Assembly (NCBI RefSeq): GCF_036059255.1
Contig: NZ_CP107947.1
Coordinates: 4,464,001-4,528,000 of the forward strand
Direction: 5' to 3'
DNA: 64,000 bases
DNA from: Micromonospora sp. NBC_00389
Lineage (GTDB): Bacteria; Actinomycetota; Actinomycetes; Mycobacteriales; Micromonosporaceae
Positions 26,371 to 35,139 of the stretch are shown piece after piece. The notes under the pieces were generated by a model. The model did no database searches. It was not told where the DNA came from and saw only the letters and a program-made list of their open reading frames with translations. Each line of letters starts with the position of its first letter. Position 1 is the first letter of the stretch. A program made the translations under genes and the position numbers.

Positions 26371-26994
26371 CGGCAGACGGCCCTTGTTAACGGCGAACGC
26401 GACAGTGTTCCTCCACCTAGGGCGAGCAGCGGCGTGCCAGCCCAGCGATCGGTGATACATCGTCTCCGGGGGCATGCCGGTCATCGTCCGAGTGTCTCCC
26501 GCCGCATCGCATGGCGTGCTCATAGCCGCGCACAGAGAGCCAGTTGGTCACCTGGATCGCCCACTGATCTAGCAATCGGCATGCCTCTGCGCCCGTCGAG
26601 CAGTGCGACTCGACTGCATGCGAGCGAGTGGAACGTCCGCAACTGCCGCGATCCGATCGCTACGGGGCGTGGCAGCCCATCGCCGGCGATTCGGCCATGC
26701 CGCGATGCGCGCCCGTGTCGCGGACCGTGAAGGCTTCCGCGGCGCCCTCTGAGGATCATGTCGGGCATCAGGTGGGACGTGAGCGTCAAGCGTGTCCCGT
26801 GACAGGACACCGGCCTGCCGGCGATGTCGGGTCTCAGGACCTCCGTGACAGATCGGTCTCGGGACGTGGGTGACACGTCCGGCTAGGAAATCCTGGGTTT
26901 GCTGCTCGCCGTGATTATTCGAGGGGACGGTGTATGCGGTCAACGGTGTGATGCTGTCCGGGCGTTGCCCGTTGGACGGGGCCCGGGCTCGGAC
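26371..26994. other. Intergenic, repeats only
   Basis: No gene is convincing here. The stretch holds a diverged R1 copy around 26638-26720 (AACTGCCGCGATCCGATCGC and later C-C-A-T-G-C-C-G-C-G-A-T-G) and a solo IS481 terminus at 26812-26886. Confidence 0.5.
26812..26886 (+). repeat. Solo IS481 terminus, copy 1
   Basis: This 75-bp block is shared with 29584-29659 and 30061-30135 in the same orientation. It contains CTGCCGGCGATGTCGGGTCT and GTCTCGGGACGTGGGTGACA and ends C-C-G-G-C-T-A-G. The reverse complement starts T-G-T-C-A-C-C-C-A-C-G-T-C-C-C-G-A-G, an IS481-type end. No transposase is attached here. Confidence 0.8.
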
Positions 26995-27460
26995 TCAGGT
27001 GAGGTCTTCGAGTTGCTGGACGACCGTCTCGATCGGTGCCGAGGTGTCGATCTCGACGGTGGCGGTGGCCCGCAGGCGGGGTTCGACGTCGGCGAGGTGC
27101 TGCAGGATGGCAGCGCGTTCCTCGGGCCGCTTGCCGTAGGGGTTGTTCGTGCGGGTGGCGATGCGGGCCAGCAGCACGTCGGCGGGGGCGCTGAGCAGGA
27201 CGATGTGGTCGAACTGGGGATAGAACTTGCCTTGGTTGCTTTTGCAGCCGGCCACGAAGGCTGCCGGTGTGGTGACCGGCGAGCAGACCGGTCATGGCCG
27301 GCTCGCGCCAGATCCAGTCTGAGGATCCGTCCGGCAACCTCACCCAGTGGCTCCATTGGTCGGTGTCGGATTCGACGGTGCGGTGTCCTTGTGGGGCGAG
27401 GATTTGCAGCAGGGTCGACTTGCCGGTGCCCGACATCCCGGTGATCAAGACCTTCGCCAT
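26995..27460 (-). pseudogene. AAA-type kinase-like ATPase, frameshifted
   Basis: The N-terminal part has a P-loop (M-A-K-V-L-I-T-G-M-S-G-T-G-K-S-T-L) and D-T-D-Q-W-S-H-W, as in small adenylate/shikimate-kinase-like proteins. Near 27255-27275 the frame breaks. The rest continues in another frame (V-A-G-C-K-S-N-Q-G-K-F-Y, FDHIVLLSAPADVLLARIAT, R-T-N-N-P-Y-G-K) to the stop at 26995. Two missing bases would explain it. An intact protein would be about 155 residues. It begins just beyond the end of an IS481 fragment. Confidence 0.82.
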
Positions 27461-27484
27461 GCCGCGAGCCTAGGTGGCGACTAC

Positions 27485-28105
27485 ATCGATGTCGGGGGCG
27501 CCCGGGTCGTGGCGGTTCGGGTTTGCGGACCTTGAACCTGGCTACGTCCTTGGCAGTGGTGCGGGCGACTTCGGTGAGGAGTTGGTCGCCGTTGTGGACG
27601 CGGAAGGTGGTGTCGGCGGCTTCGACGGTGAGGGTGGATCCAGCGTGGGCGACGCCGACGTGGATGCGTTGACCGGCGATGACTAGGGCTCCGCGGCTGC
27701 TTACGCGGCGTTCGACCCGCAGCGGCTGGGACGCGGGCTGCGGTGGTGGTCCGGCGGGGCGGGCGTCGCGGATGTGGGCGGTCTCGGCCGTGGTGAGGGG
27801 GTCGGGCAGGCTGCGTAGCAGGACACCATCGGCGGTGATCTGCATGAGGCCGCGGTCGAGGCGGACGGTGACACGCCTGCCGGCGAAGTGGTAGCCGACG
27901 GGGTGTTGCCAGCCGGCGAGGCCGATCAGGCCGGTGGCGTTGACGAGCCGTTCGACCTCGATCGGGGCGCCGGCCTGGATGGGCCCGGTGGCGATCGGTG
28001 GTGGTCCGGCCGGGACGCCGTCGTCGGCGAGGAACTGGTGCAGGTGGCCGGGGGTGAGCCGGGACGGGACGGTCTTGAGTCGGACGCCGTCGCTGACTGA
28101 TGGCC
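27485..28105 (-). pseudogene. IS481-family transposase C-terminal beta-domain fragment
   Basis: About 205 residues can be read: D-G-V-R-L-K-T-V-P-S-R-L-T-P-G, NATGLIGLAGWQHPVGYHFA, V-L-L-R-S-L-P-D-P-L-T, RRVSSRGALVIAGQRIHVGV. These repeated beta modules form the tail of one large IS481 subgroup. The HTH and catalytic core are absent. It is close to the fragment at 31638-32528 but truncated earlier. Confidence 0.82.
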
Positions 28106-28156
28106 AAGGCTCGGGGATATTGCTGGTCTTTCACGGTATGGGGTGTGGGTGGGTAA

Positions 28157-29365
28157 TCATCTGGCACCTGCGGTCGGCTGCCACATGATGCGTTCGTAGC
28201 AGACGAGGGCGGCGAGGACAGCGGTGATCACGCCGAAGGCGCCGAGGGCGGGCAGGCTCCGGGCGACGGGAAGCAGTGCGAGCATGATGCCGGCCGCGAC
28301 GATTTGGGCGCGTGGGGTGTGTCCGACGGTGAAACGGAGGAACAGGCCCCGGCCGATGAGGTAGACGACCGGGCCGCCGAACAGGGCTGCTGTGGGGGTC
28401 CAATCCAGCGGCGCCCCGGCAGGATGCTGCGACGGGTGGTGGGCCAGGTGCTCGAGGACGAGTTCGATGCCCAGGGCCAGGTAGATGATCCCGGCGATGA
28501 GCGGGAAGTGGGCCAGGCTGTAGGCGTTGATGGCAGGCCGGACGCGGTCCTGGTCGGGGAGGCGCGCCAGGGCCTGTCCGGCCGGTGCGGCGGCGTTCTC
28601 GAAGTACAGCCACCACAGGGCCGTGGCAATGGCCACGGCGAGCAGTGCGGCGATCAGGACCGGCCAGCGGGTGACCGCCGATCCGGCGCCGGCGCCCACC
28701 GCGATCAGCGACTCGCCCAGGGCGATAATCAGTAACAGGCCATGCCGGTCGCACAGGTGGCTAGCACTGCGCAACCGAAATCGCTCTCTGCTGAACACCG
28801 AGACGCACGCGGTACCGAGGCAGTCGATGAGGAACGCTGCGGCCCACAACAGCGTTTGTGTGGCCCCGCCGAGCACCGCCCCGAGCAGCAGCGGAATCCA
28901 GCCCCCCGCGATTGGGATGGCATAGCGGAAGCCGGGCGCCGGGATTCGCGGGTTAACGACGGCCACGTGCCAATTGAGTAGGTAAAACACGGTCCGGATT
29001 ACGATGTACGCCACCGCCACCGTCAGCGCTTCGGACACCGTCCACCTGCCGTGCCCCCACGCGTACGGGATGATCAAGCCGGCCACGAACATTGCGGCCA
29101 TCACCACGACCAGCCCGGCGCGGACCAGGCCCACGTCGGCGCGGACCCGGTTGGCCAGCCAGGCGAAGGTAGTGAAGGGCCACCACAGCAGCATCAGGAA
29201 CACCAGGCCCTGCACCAGGACGAGCGGCGTCGGCGACCCTGCCATGAACGTGGCCACGCGGATGAAGGCGAACGCGAACACCAGGTCGAAGAAGACCTCA
29301 AACGGGGTAGTGCGTTGGACCTCGCCAATCGGCACCGGTCGCCGAATCCCCAAGATATGCCCCAT
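28157..29365 (-). CDS. Low-temperature-requirement A (LtrA) family membrane protein
   Basis: The 402-residue protein has about ten to twelve hydrophobic helices. The family start motif reads TTPFEVFFDLVFAFAFIRVA, and a central motif is HLCDRHGLLLIIALGESLIA followed by V-G-A-G-A-G. LtrA proteins were first linked to growth at low temperature in Listeria; the biochemical role is unsettled. The gene is intact and flanked on both sides by IS481 debris, so it may have been moved or preserved between elements. Confidence 0.92.
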   Translation of the reverse strand: MGHILGIRRPVPIGEVQRTTPFEVFFDLVFAFAFIRVATFMAGSPTPLVLVQGLVFLMLLWWPFTTFAWLANRVRADVGLVRAGLVVVMAAMFVAGLIIPYAWGHGRWTVSEALTVAVAYIVIRTVFYLLNWHVAVVNPRIPAPGFRYAIPIAGGWIPLLLGAVLGGATQTLLWAAAFLIDCLGTACVSVFSRERFRLRSASHLCDRHGLLLIIALGESLIAVGAGAGSAVTRWPVLIAALLAVAIATALWWLYFENAAAPAGQALARLPDQDRVRPAINAYSLAHFPLIAGIIYLALGIELVLEHLAHHPSQHPAGAPLDWTPTAALFGGPVVYLIGRGLFLRFTVGHTPRAQIVAAGIMLALLPVARSLPALGAFGVITAVLAALVCYERIMWQPTAGAR

Positions 29366-29786
29366 AGGCGCATCTTCCTACTCAACCGGCCGATACGGAC
29401 CCGGACGCCTAATATGGTGCCAGTCCACCAGCGGTCCACAGCCGAGACGTTCCCAGCGGTTCGGGCGATCTCCGTCGTCGACGCACCGCCTGGACTTCCA
29501 GCACCACGCGATTCCGCTGCTCCGTCGCGGCAAACTCCACCAGCACACGGCGCACTGTCACGCAGGTTCTGCAATCAGACAGGCTGGCTGCCGGCGATGT
29601 CGGGTCTCCGGACGTCTGTGACAGATCAGTCTCGGGACGTGGGTGACACGTCCGGCTAGACGATCTTTTACGGCTCAGGCTACAAGTCCTGGCGAATGCC
29701 CTGGGTGGGGCTGGATTCCGACTGTTATGGAGCTGCTTGGTCAGGTGGTGCATCGGTTGGCGTGGGGTGGATGCCGAACTTTTCGA
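29366..29786. other. Intergenic, IS481 terminus only
   Basis: No gene is seen apart from the solo IS481 terminus at 29584-29659. The sequence after it (CTAGACGATCTT) is an uninterrupted version of the site occupied by the IS5 element at 30135-31067. Confidence 0.5.
29584..29659 (+). repeat. Solo IS481 terminus, copy 2
   Basis: This is the second copy of the 75-bp terminus, with three or four differences from copies 1 and 3. It ends C-C-G-G-C-T-A-G followed by ACGATCTT. Confidence 0.8.
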
Positions 29787-29987
29787 TCATGAACCGCCCA
29801 GAACAGGGGGCGAGGAGCGCGGCCGGCTGGATCGGTCGGCAAGCCCTTCCAGGCCCTCGTCCTGATACCAGGCCAGCCAGCGGTGCACCGCTTGGCGGGA
29901 GACTCCGAACCGTTCGGCGACGTCCGTGACCGTGGATCCGGCAAGCACGTCGTGGACGGCTCGATACCGCTGTTCCATCACGCTCAT
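29787..29987 (-). pseudogene. IS481-family transposase N-terminal fragment
   Basis: ATG 29987 starts M-S-V-M-E-Q-R-Y-R-A-V-H, then the helix-turn-helix VTDVAERFGVSRQAVHRWLA and W-Y-Q-D-E-G-L-E-G-L-A-D-R-S-S-R-P. This is the start of IS481 transposases. It stops after about 65 residues. The terminus at 30061-30135 lies 70 bp upstream, the expected distance, so both belong to one truncated element. Confidence 0.85.
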
Positions 29988-30060
29988 CTCCACCACACTC
30001 GGCGGAGTGTCACGTAGGTCCTGATACCGATGCGTCATGCAGGTCCCGAGACTGGACACC

Positions 30061-30135
30061 GGGCTGCCGGCGATGTCGGGTCTCAGGACGTCCGTGACAG
30101 ATCAGTCTCGGGACGTGGGTGACACGTCCGGCTAG
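30061..30135 (+). repeat. IS481 terminus, copy 3, attached to the transposase start
   Basis: This third copy of the 75-bp end abuts the HTH fragment at 29787-29987. Its outer edge C-C-G-G-C-T-A-G is interrupted by the IS5-family element starting at 30135. Confidence 0.82.
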
Positions 30136-30161
30136 GGCGTGTCCTGCCGATCTTGTAGTGG

Positions 30162-31051
30162 TTGATCGTTGACGATGTGCCGGTGGTGCGTCGTGGTGAG
30201 TTGACCGATGAAGCGTGGGCGGTGATCGCGCCGCTGCTGCCGGAGCCGGGCGGTGCGCGGGGGCGGTGGCGCGATCACCGTCAGGTCGTTAACGGGATCT
30301 TGTGGAAGCTGCGGACCGGTGCGCCGTGGCGTGACCTGCCCGAACGGTATGGGCCGTGGAAGACCTGCCATGAGCGGCTGCGGCGCTGGACGGCCGACGG
30401 GACGTGGGATCGGATCCTCGCGGCGGCACAGGTGCATGACGACGGGACACCGGTGCAGTGGACGATCAGCGTGGACTCGTCGATCGTGCGGGCGCACCAG
30501 CATGCCGCTGGCGCCCGCAAAAAGGGGGCTCCGCAACACGTGCGGCGACGCCTGGTACGCAAGATGGCGAGGCCATCGGCCGATCCCGCGGCGGGCTGAG
30601 CACGAAGATTCACCTCGCCGTCGACGGACGCGGCAGGCCGCTGTCGATCCTGCTCACTCCCGGCCAGGCCGGCGACAACCCTCAACTGTTGGCGTTGCTG
30701 GACGCGATCTGCGTCAACGAGCCCGGACCGGGTCGACCCCGCAAACGTCCCGAGGTGCTGATCGCGGACAAGGGCTACGCGCACGACTCGACCCGCCGAG
30801 CGTTGCGTCACCGCGGGATCCGGCACGTCATCCCCGAACGATCCGACCAGGTCGCCCGCCGCGCCGCCAAGGGCAGCAACGGCGGGCGGCCACCAGCCTT
30901 CGACAAGGCGATCTACCGCAAGCGCAACGTCGTGGAACGCTGCTTCAACCGGTTCAAGCAATGGCGTGACCTGGCCACCCGCTACGCCAAACGCGCATCT
31001 CTCTACCGCGCCAGCCTCGTCCTCATCGCCGCCATCATCTGGCTTCCATGA
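30162..31051 (+). CDS. IS5/IS427-group transposase (two frames, -1 shift)
   Basis: The first frame has the N-terminal domain (GELTDEAWAVIAPLLPEPGG) and first aspartate (W-T-I-S-V-D-S-S-I-V). It reaches A-A-G-A-R-K-K-G-A and runs on to a stop at 30599. The second frame continues with S-R-G-G-L-S-T-K-I-H-L-A, the second aspartate (L-I-A-D-K-G-Y-A) and the glutamate (RKRNVVERCFNRFKQW) to 31051. They meet at AAAAAGGGGG (30519-30528), a strong -1 slippery run in the right register, so a fused active transposase is likely. Confidence 0.9.
30519..30528 (+). promoter_or_regulatory. Slippery sequence for programmed -1 frameshift
   Basis: Five A's followed by five G's lie exactly where the two transposase frames overlap. 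Shifting back one base joins R-K-K-G to G-S-A-T-R and on to the DDE core. Programmed frameshifting is established for IS427-group elements. Confidence 0.75.
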
Positions 31052-31143
31052 TCGGCAGGACACGCCCTGGACGATCTTGTGTGAGGGTAGTCCCGTTGCG
31101 TGTCGAGCGGCTAGCTCGTTCTGCGCCGCGTTGCCTGACGCGC

Positions 31144-31641
31144 CTAATACCAAAAGGCTTTGATCACGGTATGTCCCGCTAGCGCGGCCCGCCCGTAAAA
31201 GGTGCGCAGGTCGTTGTGGTAGCCGAGGAAGATGTTCCTGGCGGCGTTCTTGTCCTCCCACCCGATGTACGGCTTGGAGAGCTCCGTCCCCGCGACCTGC
31301 CAGCGCTCGTCGAACGAAACGGTCCGGAGGAACTCCGCTACCCCGCGCACCTCGGCCGGGTTGAGGATGACGAACGGCGGTCGGTCCTTTGTCGGGCTGT
31401 GTATGTGACGGCCGCCGAAGATCGGCAGGGTGTTGGCGGCAATCGTGGCGTCGCCCTGGTCCGCGCCCATGGTGTAGAGCTCGTGGACGTGGCCGAAGTC
31501 CTTTTCGATGGAATCGGCGATGCCAGCCGCGTACTCCTGCTGGTGGTCCTCCCAGGCGGCTCCCATGAAGTCAAGCAGCGACGAGAAATCCTCTGGGGCC
31601 TCCCTGGAGGTCGTGGCGCGCAGGTGCATGTGGAAGCTCAC
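31144..31641 (-). CDS. DUF1877 family protein (YfbM-like)
   Basis: The 165-residue soluble protein starts M-S-F-H-M-H-L-R-A-T from a GTG. It has D-F-M-G-A-A-W, F-G-G-R-H-I, E-V-R-G-V-A-E-F-L and a final Y-H-N-D-L-R-T-F-Y-G-R-A-A. This fits the DUF1877/YfbM pattern of a start H-L-R-A and a late F-Y-x-x-A-A. The role is unknown. It lies between IS elements with no operon partner. Confidence 0.82.
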   Translation of the reverse strand: MSFHMHLRATTSREAPEDFSSLLDFMGAAWEDHQQEYAAGIADSIEKDFGHVHELYTMGADQGDATIAANTLPIFGGRHIHSPTKDRPPFVILNPAEVRGVAEFLRTVSFDERWQVAGTELSKPYIGWEDKNAARNIFLGYHNDLRTFYGRAALAGHTVIKAFWY

Positions 31642-32528
31642 TGAGCTGCTACTCCTTGCCTTGACCCCTGCGTGGGACCGGCGGGTGGACCCGCTGCTCT
31701 GTCCGCTGTCCGTCGAGGGGGCTCTGGTTTACGGGCTTTGAATCTAGCGATGGCCTTGGTGGTGGATTGAGCCACTTCGGTGATCAGCTGGTCGGCATCG
31801 TAAACGCGGAAGGTGGTGTCGGCGGCTTCGACAGCGAGAGTGCGGCCGGCGTGGGCGATGCCGACGTGGATGCGTTGCCCGGCGATGACGAGGGCTCCTC
31901 GGCTGCTGACGCGGCGTTGGACCCGCAGCGGTTCGGGTGCTGGGGTGGGTGGGGGTCCGGCGGGGCGGGCGTCGCGAATCGTGGCGGTCTCGGCGGCTGT
32001 GAGGGGGTTGGGCAGGCTGCGCAGCAGGACGCCGGCGGCGGTGATCTGCATGAGGCCGCGGTCGAGGCGGACGGTGACGCGCCTGCCGGCGAAGTGGTAG
32101 CCGATGGGGTGTTGCCGGCCGGCGAGGCTGATCAGGCCGGTGGCGTTGACGAGCCGTTCGACCTCAATCGGGGCGCCGGCTTGGACGGTGCCTGTGGTGA
32201 TCGGTGGTGGTCCGGCGGGTTGGGCGCCGTCGGCGAGGAGTTGGCGCAGGTGGGCGGGGGTGAGCCGGGACGGGACGGTCTTGAGTCGGACGCCGTCGAT
32301 GAGCAGGTGAACGACGGTGGTGTCGGCCCAGAGGGTGACCGGGAGTCCGGCTCGGGTAGGGCTGAGCCAGAACTGTTGCCCGCAGACGGTGAGGTTGCCC
32401 GAGGCGGGAACGAGGCGGGTGACTTCCACGGGCGCGGGAAGCGGAAGCCCAAGGGGCCGCCGCAGAACGACTGGGCAGTGATCGGTGGGGTCAGGGGTTG
32501 GCAGCCGGCCGGGCCGCGCGGCCAGCAC
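31638..32528 (-). pseudogene. IS481-family transposase C-terminal region, larger copy
   Basis: About 270 residues of the beta-rich tail are readable (P-V-E-V-T-R-L-V-P-A-S-G-N-L-T, NATGLISLAGRQHPIGYHFA, VSSRGALVIAGQRIHVGIAH, F-R-V-Y-D-A-D-Q-L-I). The tail is in one frame but has no HTH or DDE core. It is homologous to the fragment at 27485. It ends close to the second copy of the 1030-bp IS5 element. Confidence 0.82.
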
Positions 32529-32595
32529 CGCGCGGCGTAGGGGAGCGCACGCCGGCCGCGTCGGCGAGCTGGCGGCGGTCGCGGGGTTGCGGCTA

Positions 32596-33625
32596 AGGCG
32601 TGTTTCAAAAGTGGAGTCTGATCGAAGTCACCGCGTGGCGGTGATCGACAGCTGAAGAGGTCTCCGGTAACTGGTTCTGCGACCAAGCAAGAACTTCATA
32701 CCGGAGACCTCGTGCCCAGCGTAGCGGTGACGAGGCGGCATGACCTGACCGACGGGCAGTGGGCTGTTCTGGCTCCGTTGCTGCCTGCCGTGCCGAGGAC
32801 GGGTCGTCCGCCGAAGTGGAAGAAACGACAGCTCATTGACGGGATCCGGTGGCGGATCCGGATCGGTGCCCCGTGGCGTGACGTCCCGTCCGAGTACGCG
32901 CCCTGGCCCACCGTCTACGGCCTGTTCCGCCGCTGGCAGCGTGACGGAACCTGGGACAAGATCCTGTCCGCGCTGCAAGCCGCTGGCGACGCGACCGGCC
33001 GGATCGGTTGGACGGTGAGCGTGGACTCGATGACCAGCCGCGCCCACCAGCACGCCGCCGGAGCCCGCACCGACGGGCATCTGCAGAAGGAGCCGCCCGG
33101 CGGGGTGCACGACGAGCCGGCCGATCACGCGCTGGGCCGATCGCGCGGCGGGCTGACCACCAAGACTCATCTGGCCTGCGAGCAGGGACAGAAGGTCCTC
33201 TCCCTGATCGTGACCGCCGGGCACCGTGGTGACAGCCCGCAGTTCATCCCCGTCCTGCGCCGCATCCATGTGACCCGCCTCGGCGTGGGTCGACCCCGCA
33301 CCTGCCCCGACCTGGTCTTGGCCGACAAGGCCTACACCAGCCGCGGCAACCGCAGTCATCTGCGCTCACGCGGGATCCAGGCCTGCATCCCCAGCAAGAC
33401 CGACCAGGACGCCCATCGCAAGGCCAAAGGCTCCAAGGGTGGCCGCCCACCCGCGTTCGACAAGGACCTCTACCGGCTACGCCACGCCGTGGAGAACGGC
33501 ATCAACCGGCTCAAACGCCACCGCGGCGTCGCCACCCGCTACGACAAGCTGGCAGTCCGCTTCCAAGCCGTTCTCACCATCACGATCATCACCGAGTGGC
33601 TCTGACCGGCTTATGAAACGCGCCT
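32596..33625 (+). mobile_element. IS5-family (IS427-like) insertion sequence, copy 2 (inverted)
   Basis: This 1030-bp element is near-identical to 4901-5930 but reversed. Termini are AGGCGTGTTTCA on the left and T-G-A-A-A-C-G-C-G-C-C-T on the right (one change from copy 1). TA duplications (32594-32595 and 33626-33627) lie inside an original CTAG. It landed in non-coding sequence. Confidence 0.95.
32712..33605 (+). CDS. IS5-family transposase
   Basis: This 297-residue transposase is the same as at 4921-5814 except V for A in L-L-P-A-V-P-R-T. The DDE residues (W-T-V-S-V-D-S, L-A-D-K-A-Y, H-A-V-E-N-G-I-N) are intact and the start is GTG. It is probably functional and able to act on both copies. 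Confidence 0.95.
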   Translation: MPSVAVTRRHDLTDGQWAVLAPLLPAVPRTGRPPKWKKRQLIDGIRWRIRIGAPWRDVPSEYAPWPTVYGLFRRWQRDGTWDKILSALQAAGDATGRIGWTVSVDSMTSRAHQHAAGARTDGHLQKEPPGGVHDEPADHALGRSRGGLTTKTHLACEQGQKVLSLIVTAGHRGDSPQFIPVLRRIHVTRLGVGRPRTCPDLVLADKAYTSRGNRSHLRSRGIQACIPSKTDQDAHRKAKGSKGGRPPAFDKDLYRLRHAVENGINRLKRHRGVATRYDKLAVRFQAVLTITIITEWL

Positions 33626-33629
33626 TAGG

Positions 33630-34007
33630 GCGCCTCCGGCGGGGGCGCTCCGGCTCCAGGATGGCCGGGGCTCCGCCGGCGGGTCGCGGTCCGTGGGTGG
33701 TTACGGTAGCGCCATCCCACCGCCGAAGACCCGGGGCGAGCCGAGCAGACCGCCGCCGGGACCGCCAGCGTCCGTCCGTGCGTCAAGGCCGTCTTGACGT
33801 GGCGGCCCCGACGGCGGCCCGCTCCCACAAGGGCGGGTCGACGGCGACGGGATGGCGAGGTTCCGCTGGCTGGGTCAATGCCTCACCAACACGCATGCGA
33901 CACGGGGCGGGTCGAGCATCCACCCGGCCCTCAGCTATTGATGGGGTCGCCAGATCTTGTCGGCGGCTGCGGGGTGGCGGCTGCGTCGATCGTTTGGGCG
34001 AGGGCCG
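33630..34007. other. Intergenic; perfect inverted repeat, no gene
   Basis: No coding region is convincing. A perfect hairpin CGTCAAG-GCCGT-CTTGACG lies at 33781-33799. It has no T-run after it, so it is not a standard terminator. Confidence 0.45.
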
Positions 34008-34388
34008 TCAGAGTGGGTCGAGGCGGCGCTTGAGCAGGCAGAACTCGTTGCCTTCTGGATCGGCGAGGACGTGCCAGGACGCATCCGCAGGCTGACCGAT
34101 GTCGACGAGTTTGGCCCCGGCGGCCAGGAGGCGCTCGAGCTCGGCGTCCTGATCGCGGTCGGTGGGGTTGACGTCGATGTGCAGCCGGGCATGCCCGTTC
34201 TTCGGCTCGTCGTTGCGGATGAGGAAGATCGTCGGCTGCGGGCCGCCGAACCCTTCGCGCGGGCCTATCTCGATGTAGACCCCCTCTTCGCGATCGAGCA
34301 CTATGAAGTCCAGGACCTCGCACCAGAACCGCGCCAGCACCTCGGGGTCGCGGCACTTGAGCACGAGCTCACCGATACGGCATGCCAT
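34008..34388 (-). CDS. VOC family protein
   Basis: The 126-residue single VOC domain begins I-G-E-L-V-L-K-C-R-D-P-E-V-L-A-R-F-W. It continues with H-A-R-L-H-I-D-V-N and ends W-H-V-L-A-D-P-E-G-N-E-F-C-L-L. It belongs to the Glyoxalase_6-like branch common in actinobacteria. It is unrelated in detail to the VOC gene at 16328. Substrate unknown. Confidence 0.9.
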   Translation of the reverse strand: MACRIGELVLKCRDPEVLARFWCEVLDFIVLDREEGVYIEIGPREGFGGPQPTIFLIRNDEPKNGHARLHIDVNPTDRDQDAELERLLAAGAKLVDIGQPADASWHVLADPEGNEFCLLKRRLDPL

Positions 34389-34492
34389 TGACGAAACCTG
34401 CTCTCAGCATGGGAACTGCCGGGGCGGCCGCACGCGGATATCATGGGCTCCCTGCAGTGCGAACAAGCTCGCGATCGTACCGGGTGAGGCGA

Positions 34493-34709
34493 GCGGGGCT
34501 GGACGAGGGTGCCCGTCGGGCTGAGCCCTGACGGTCGTCAGTCAGCAGGAAGTCAGCGAGACGCGCGACAACAGCCGTCAACCGTTGGTACGGGACAGCA
34601 AAGTCCCGGACGACAACACCAGTCGTCGGCATTGATCAGCAAGCATCAACTGTGTGGAGCCGCCTTTGCAAGGCAGGGGTTAGGGGTTCGAGTCCCCTGG
34701 GCTCCACCA
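34493..34709 (+). repeat. Probable attachment-site relic with tRNA-Ala 3' half
   Basis: A tandem pair AGTCAGC-AGGA-AGTCAGC lies at about 34540-34560. About 100 bp downstream is an unmistakable tRNA 3' half (34661-34709): anticodon arm C-C-T-T-T-G-C-A-A-G-G, T-arm GGGGTTCGAGTCCCC and G-G-C-T-C-C-A-C-C-A. An integrase C-terminus follows at 34753. This is the layout of an integration site of a tyrosine-recombinase element in a tRNA-Ala(TGC) gene. Confidence 0.7.
34661..34709 (+). pseudogene. tRNA-Ala(TGC) 3' half
   Basis: The anticodon stem-loop with TGC, the variable loop, a perfect T-arm with T-T-C-G-A-G-T and an acceptor strand ending C-C-A are present. The D-arm and a proper 5' acceptor strand are missing (upstream reads G-T-G-T-G-G-A-G-C-C-G directly into the anticodon stem). 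It therefore cannot give a normal tRNA and is best read as att-site DNA left by integration. Confidence 0.75.
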
Positions 34710-34752
34710 GCACTTTCCTTGGTTGATCTCGGTCCCGAGTACAGCCAAGCGG

Positions 34753-34857
34753 TCACGCCGTCCGCTCCTGGCCGAGGACCCGATCTATGGCCGAGGCAGC
34801 CTGACGAGCCCTCGCCGGCAGAACGTGGCCGTAGGTGTCGGCCGTCATGAAGCTCTC
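34753..34857 (-). pseudogene. Tyrosine integrase C-terminal remnant
   Basis: The minus strand encodes S-F-M-T-A-D-T-Y-G-H-V-L-P and then ARARQAASAIDRVLGQERTA before a stop. T-A-D-T-Y-G-H-V includes the nucleophilic tyrosine of phage-type integrases. Only about 35 residues survive. It points toward the tRNA-Ala half 44 bp away, the usual int-att arrangement. Confidence 0.85.
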
Positions 34858-35139
34858 CGCGCCCACCGCAAGGGGCCTAGCGGCAGGTCGGCGGAGCGTG
34901 AGCGCACGGATCTGCCGATGACAGTGCACTCGATCATGCCGACGAGAGGTGCACCGACTGAGGCGTCGCCACAGCTTTCCCGTGGGCGTTTTCAAGCCTG
35001 CATCGCCAACTCGGCACCGAGACGACTATCGAGCTGCCACAAGATCCTCTCACTGTTGGAATTCAAGGCCCGGAGTGAAGGACTCGAGTGACCGGGGTCA
35101 CGCTCGGGTATGTCACGGATCGGAAGGCCGCCTTGTCCC

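Larger units (their letters stand above)
30135..31067 (+). mobile_element. IS5-family (IS427-group) insertion sequence, second type
   Basis: The 933-bp element has perfect 18-bp terminal inverted repeats (GGGCGTGTCCTGCCGATC). The flanks are C-C-G-G-C-T-A on the left and TGGACGATCTT on the right. The empty paralogous site at 29653-29669 reads CCGGCTAGACGATCTT. This implies a TA duplication in CTAG with one later A-to-G change. It carries a transposase in two frames. Confidence 0.92.

Noticed and set aside
26915..28167. Long minus-strand frames joining the kinase and IS481 regions
   Set aside because: They are low-complexity proline/arginine readings. The natural sequences lie in other frames and show a frameshifted kinase beside a transposase tail.
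33781..33799. Rho-independent terminator
   Set aside because: The hairpin is perfect, but there is no following T-run and no gene ends just before it on either strand.
34651..34709. A complete but D-armless tRNA
   Set aside because: G-G-A-G-C-C precedes the anticodon arm and could pair with the acceptor 3' strand, but no D-arm or normal spacing exists, and the adjacent integrase stub explains the 3' half better.
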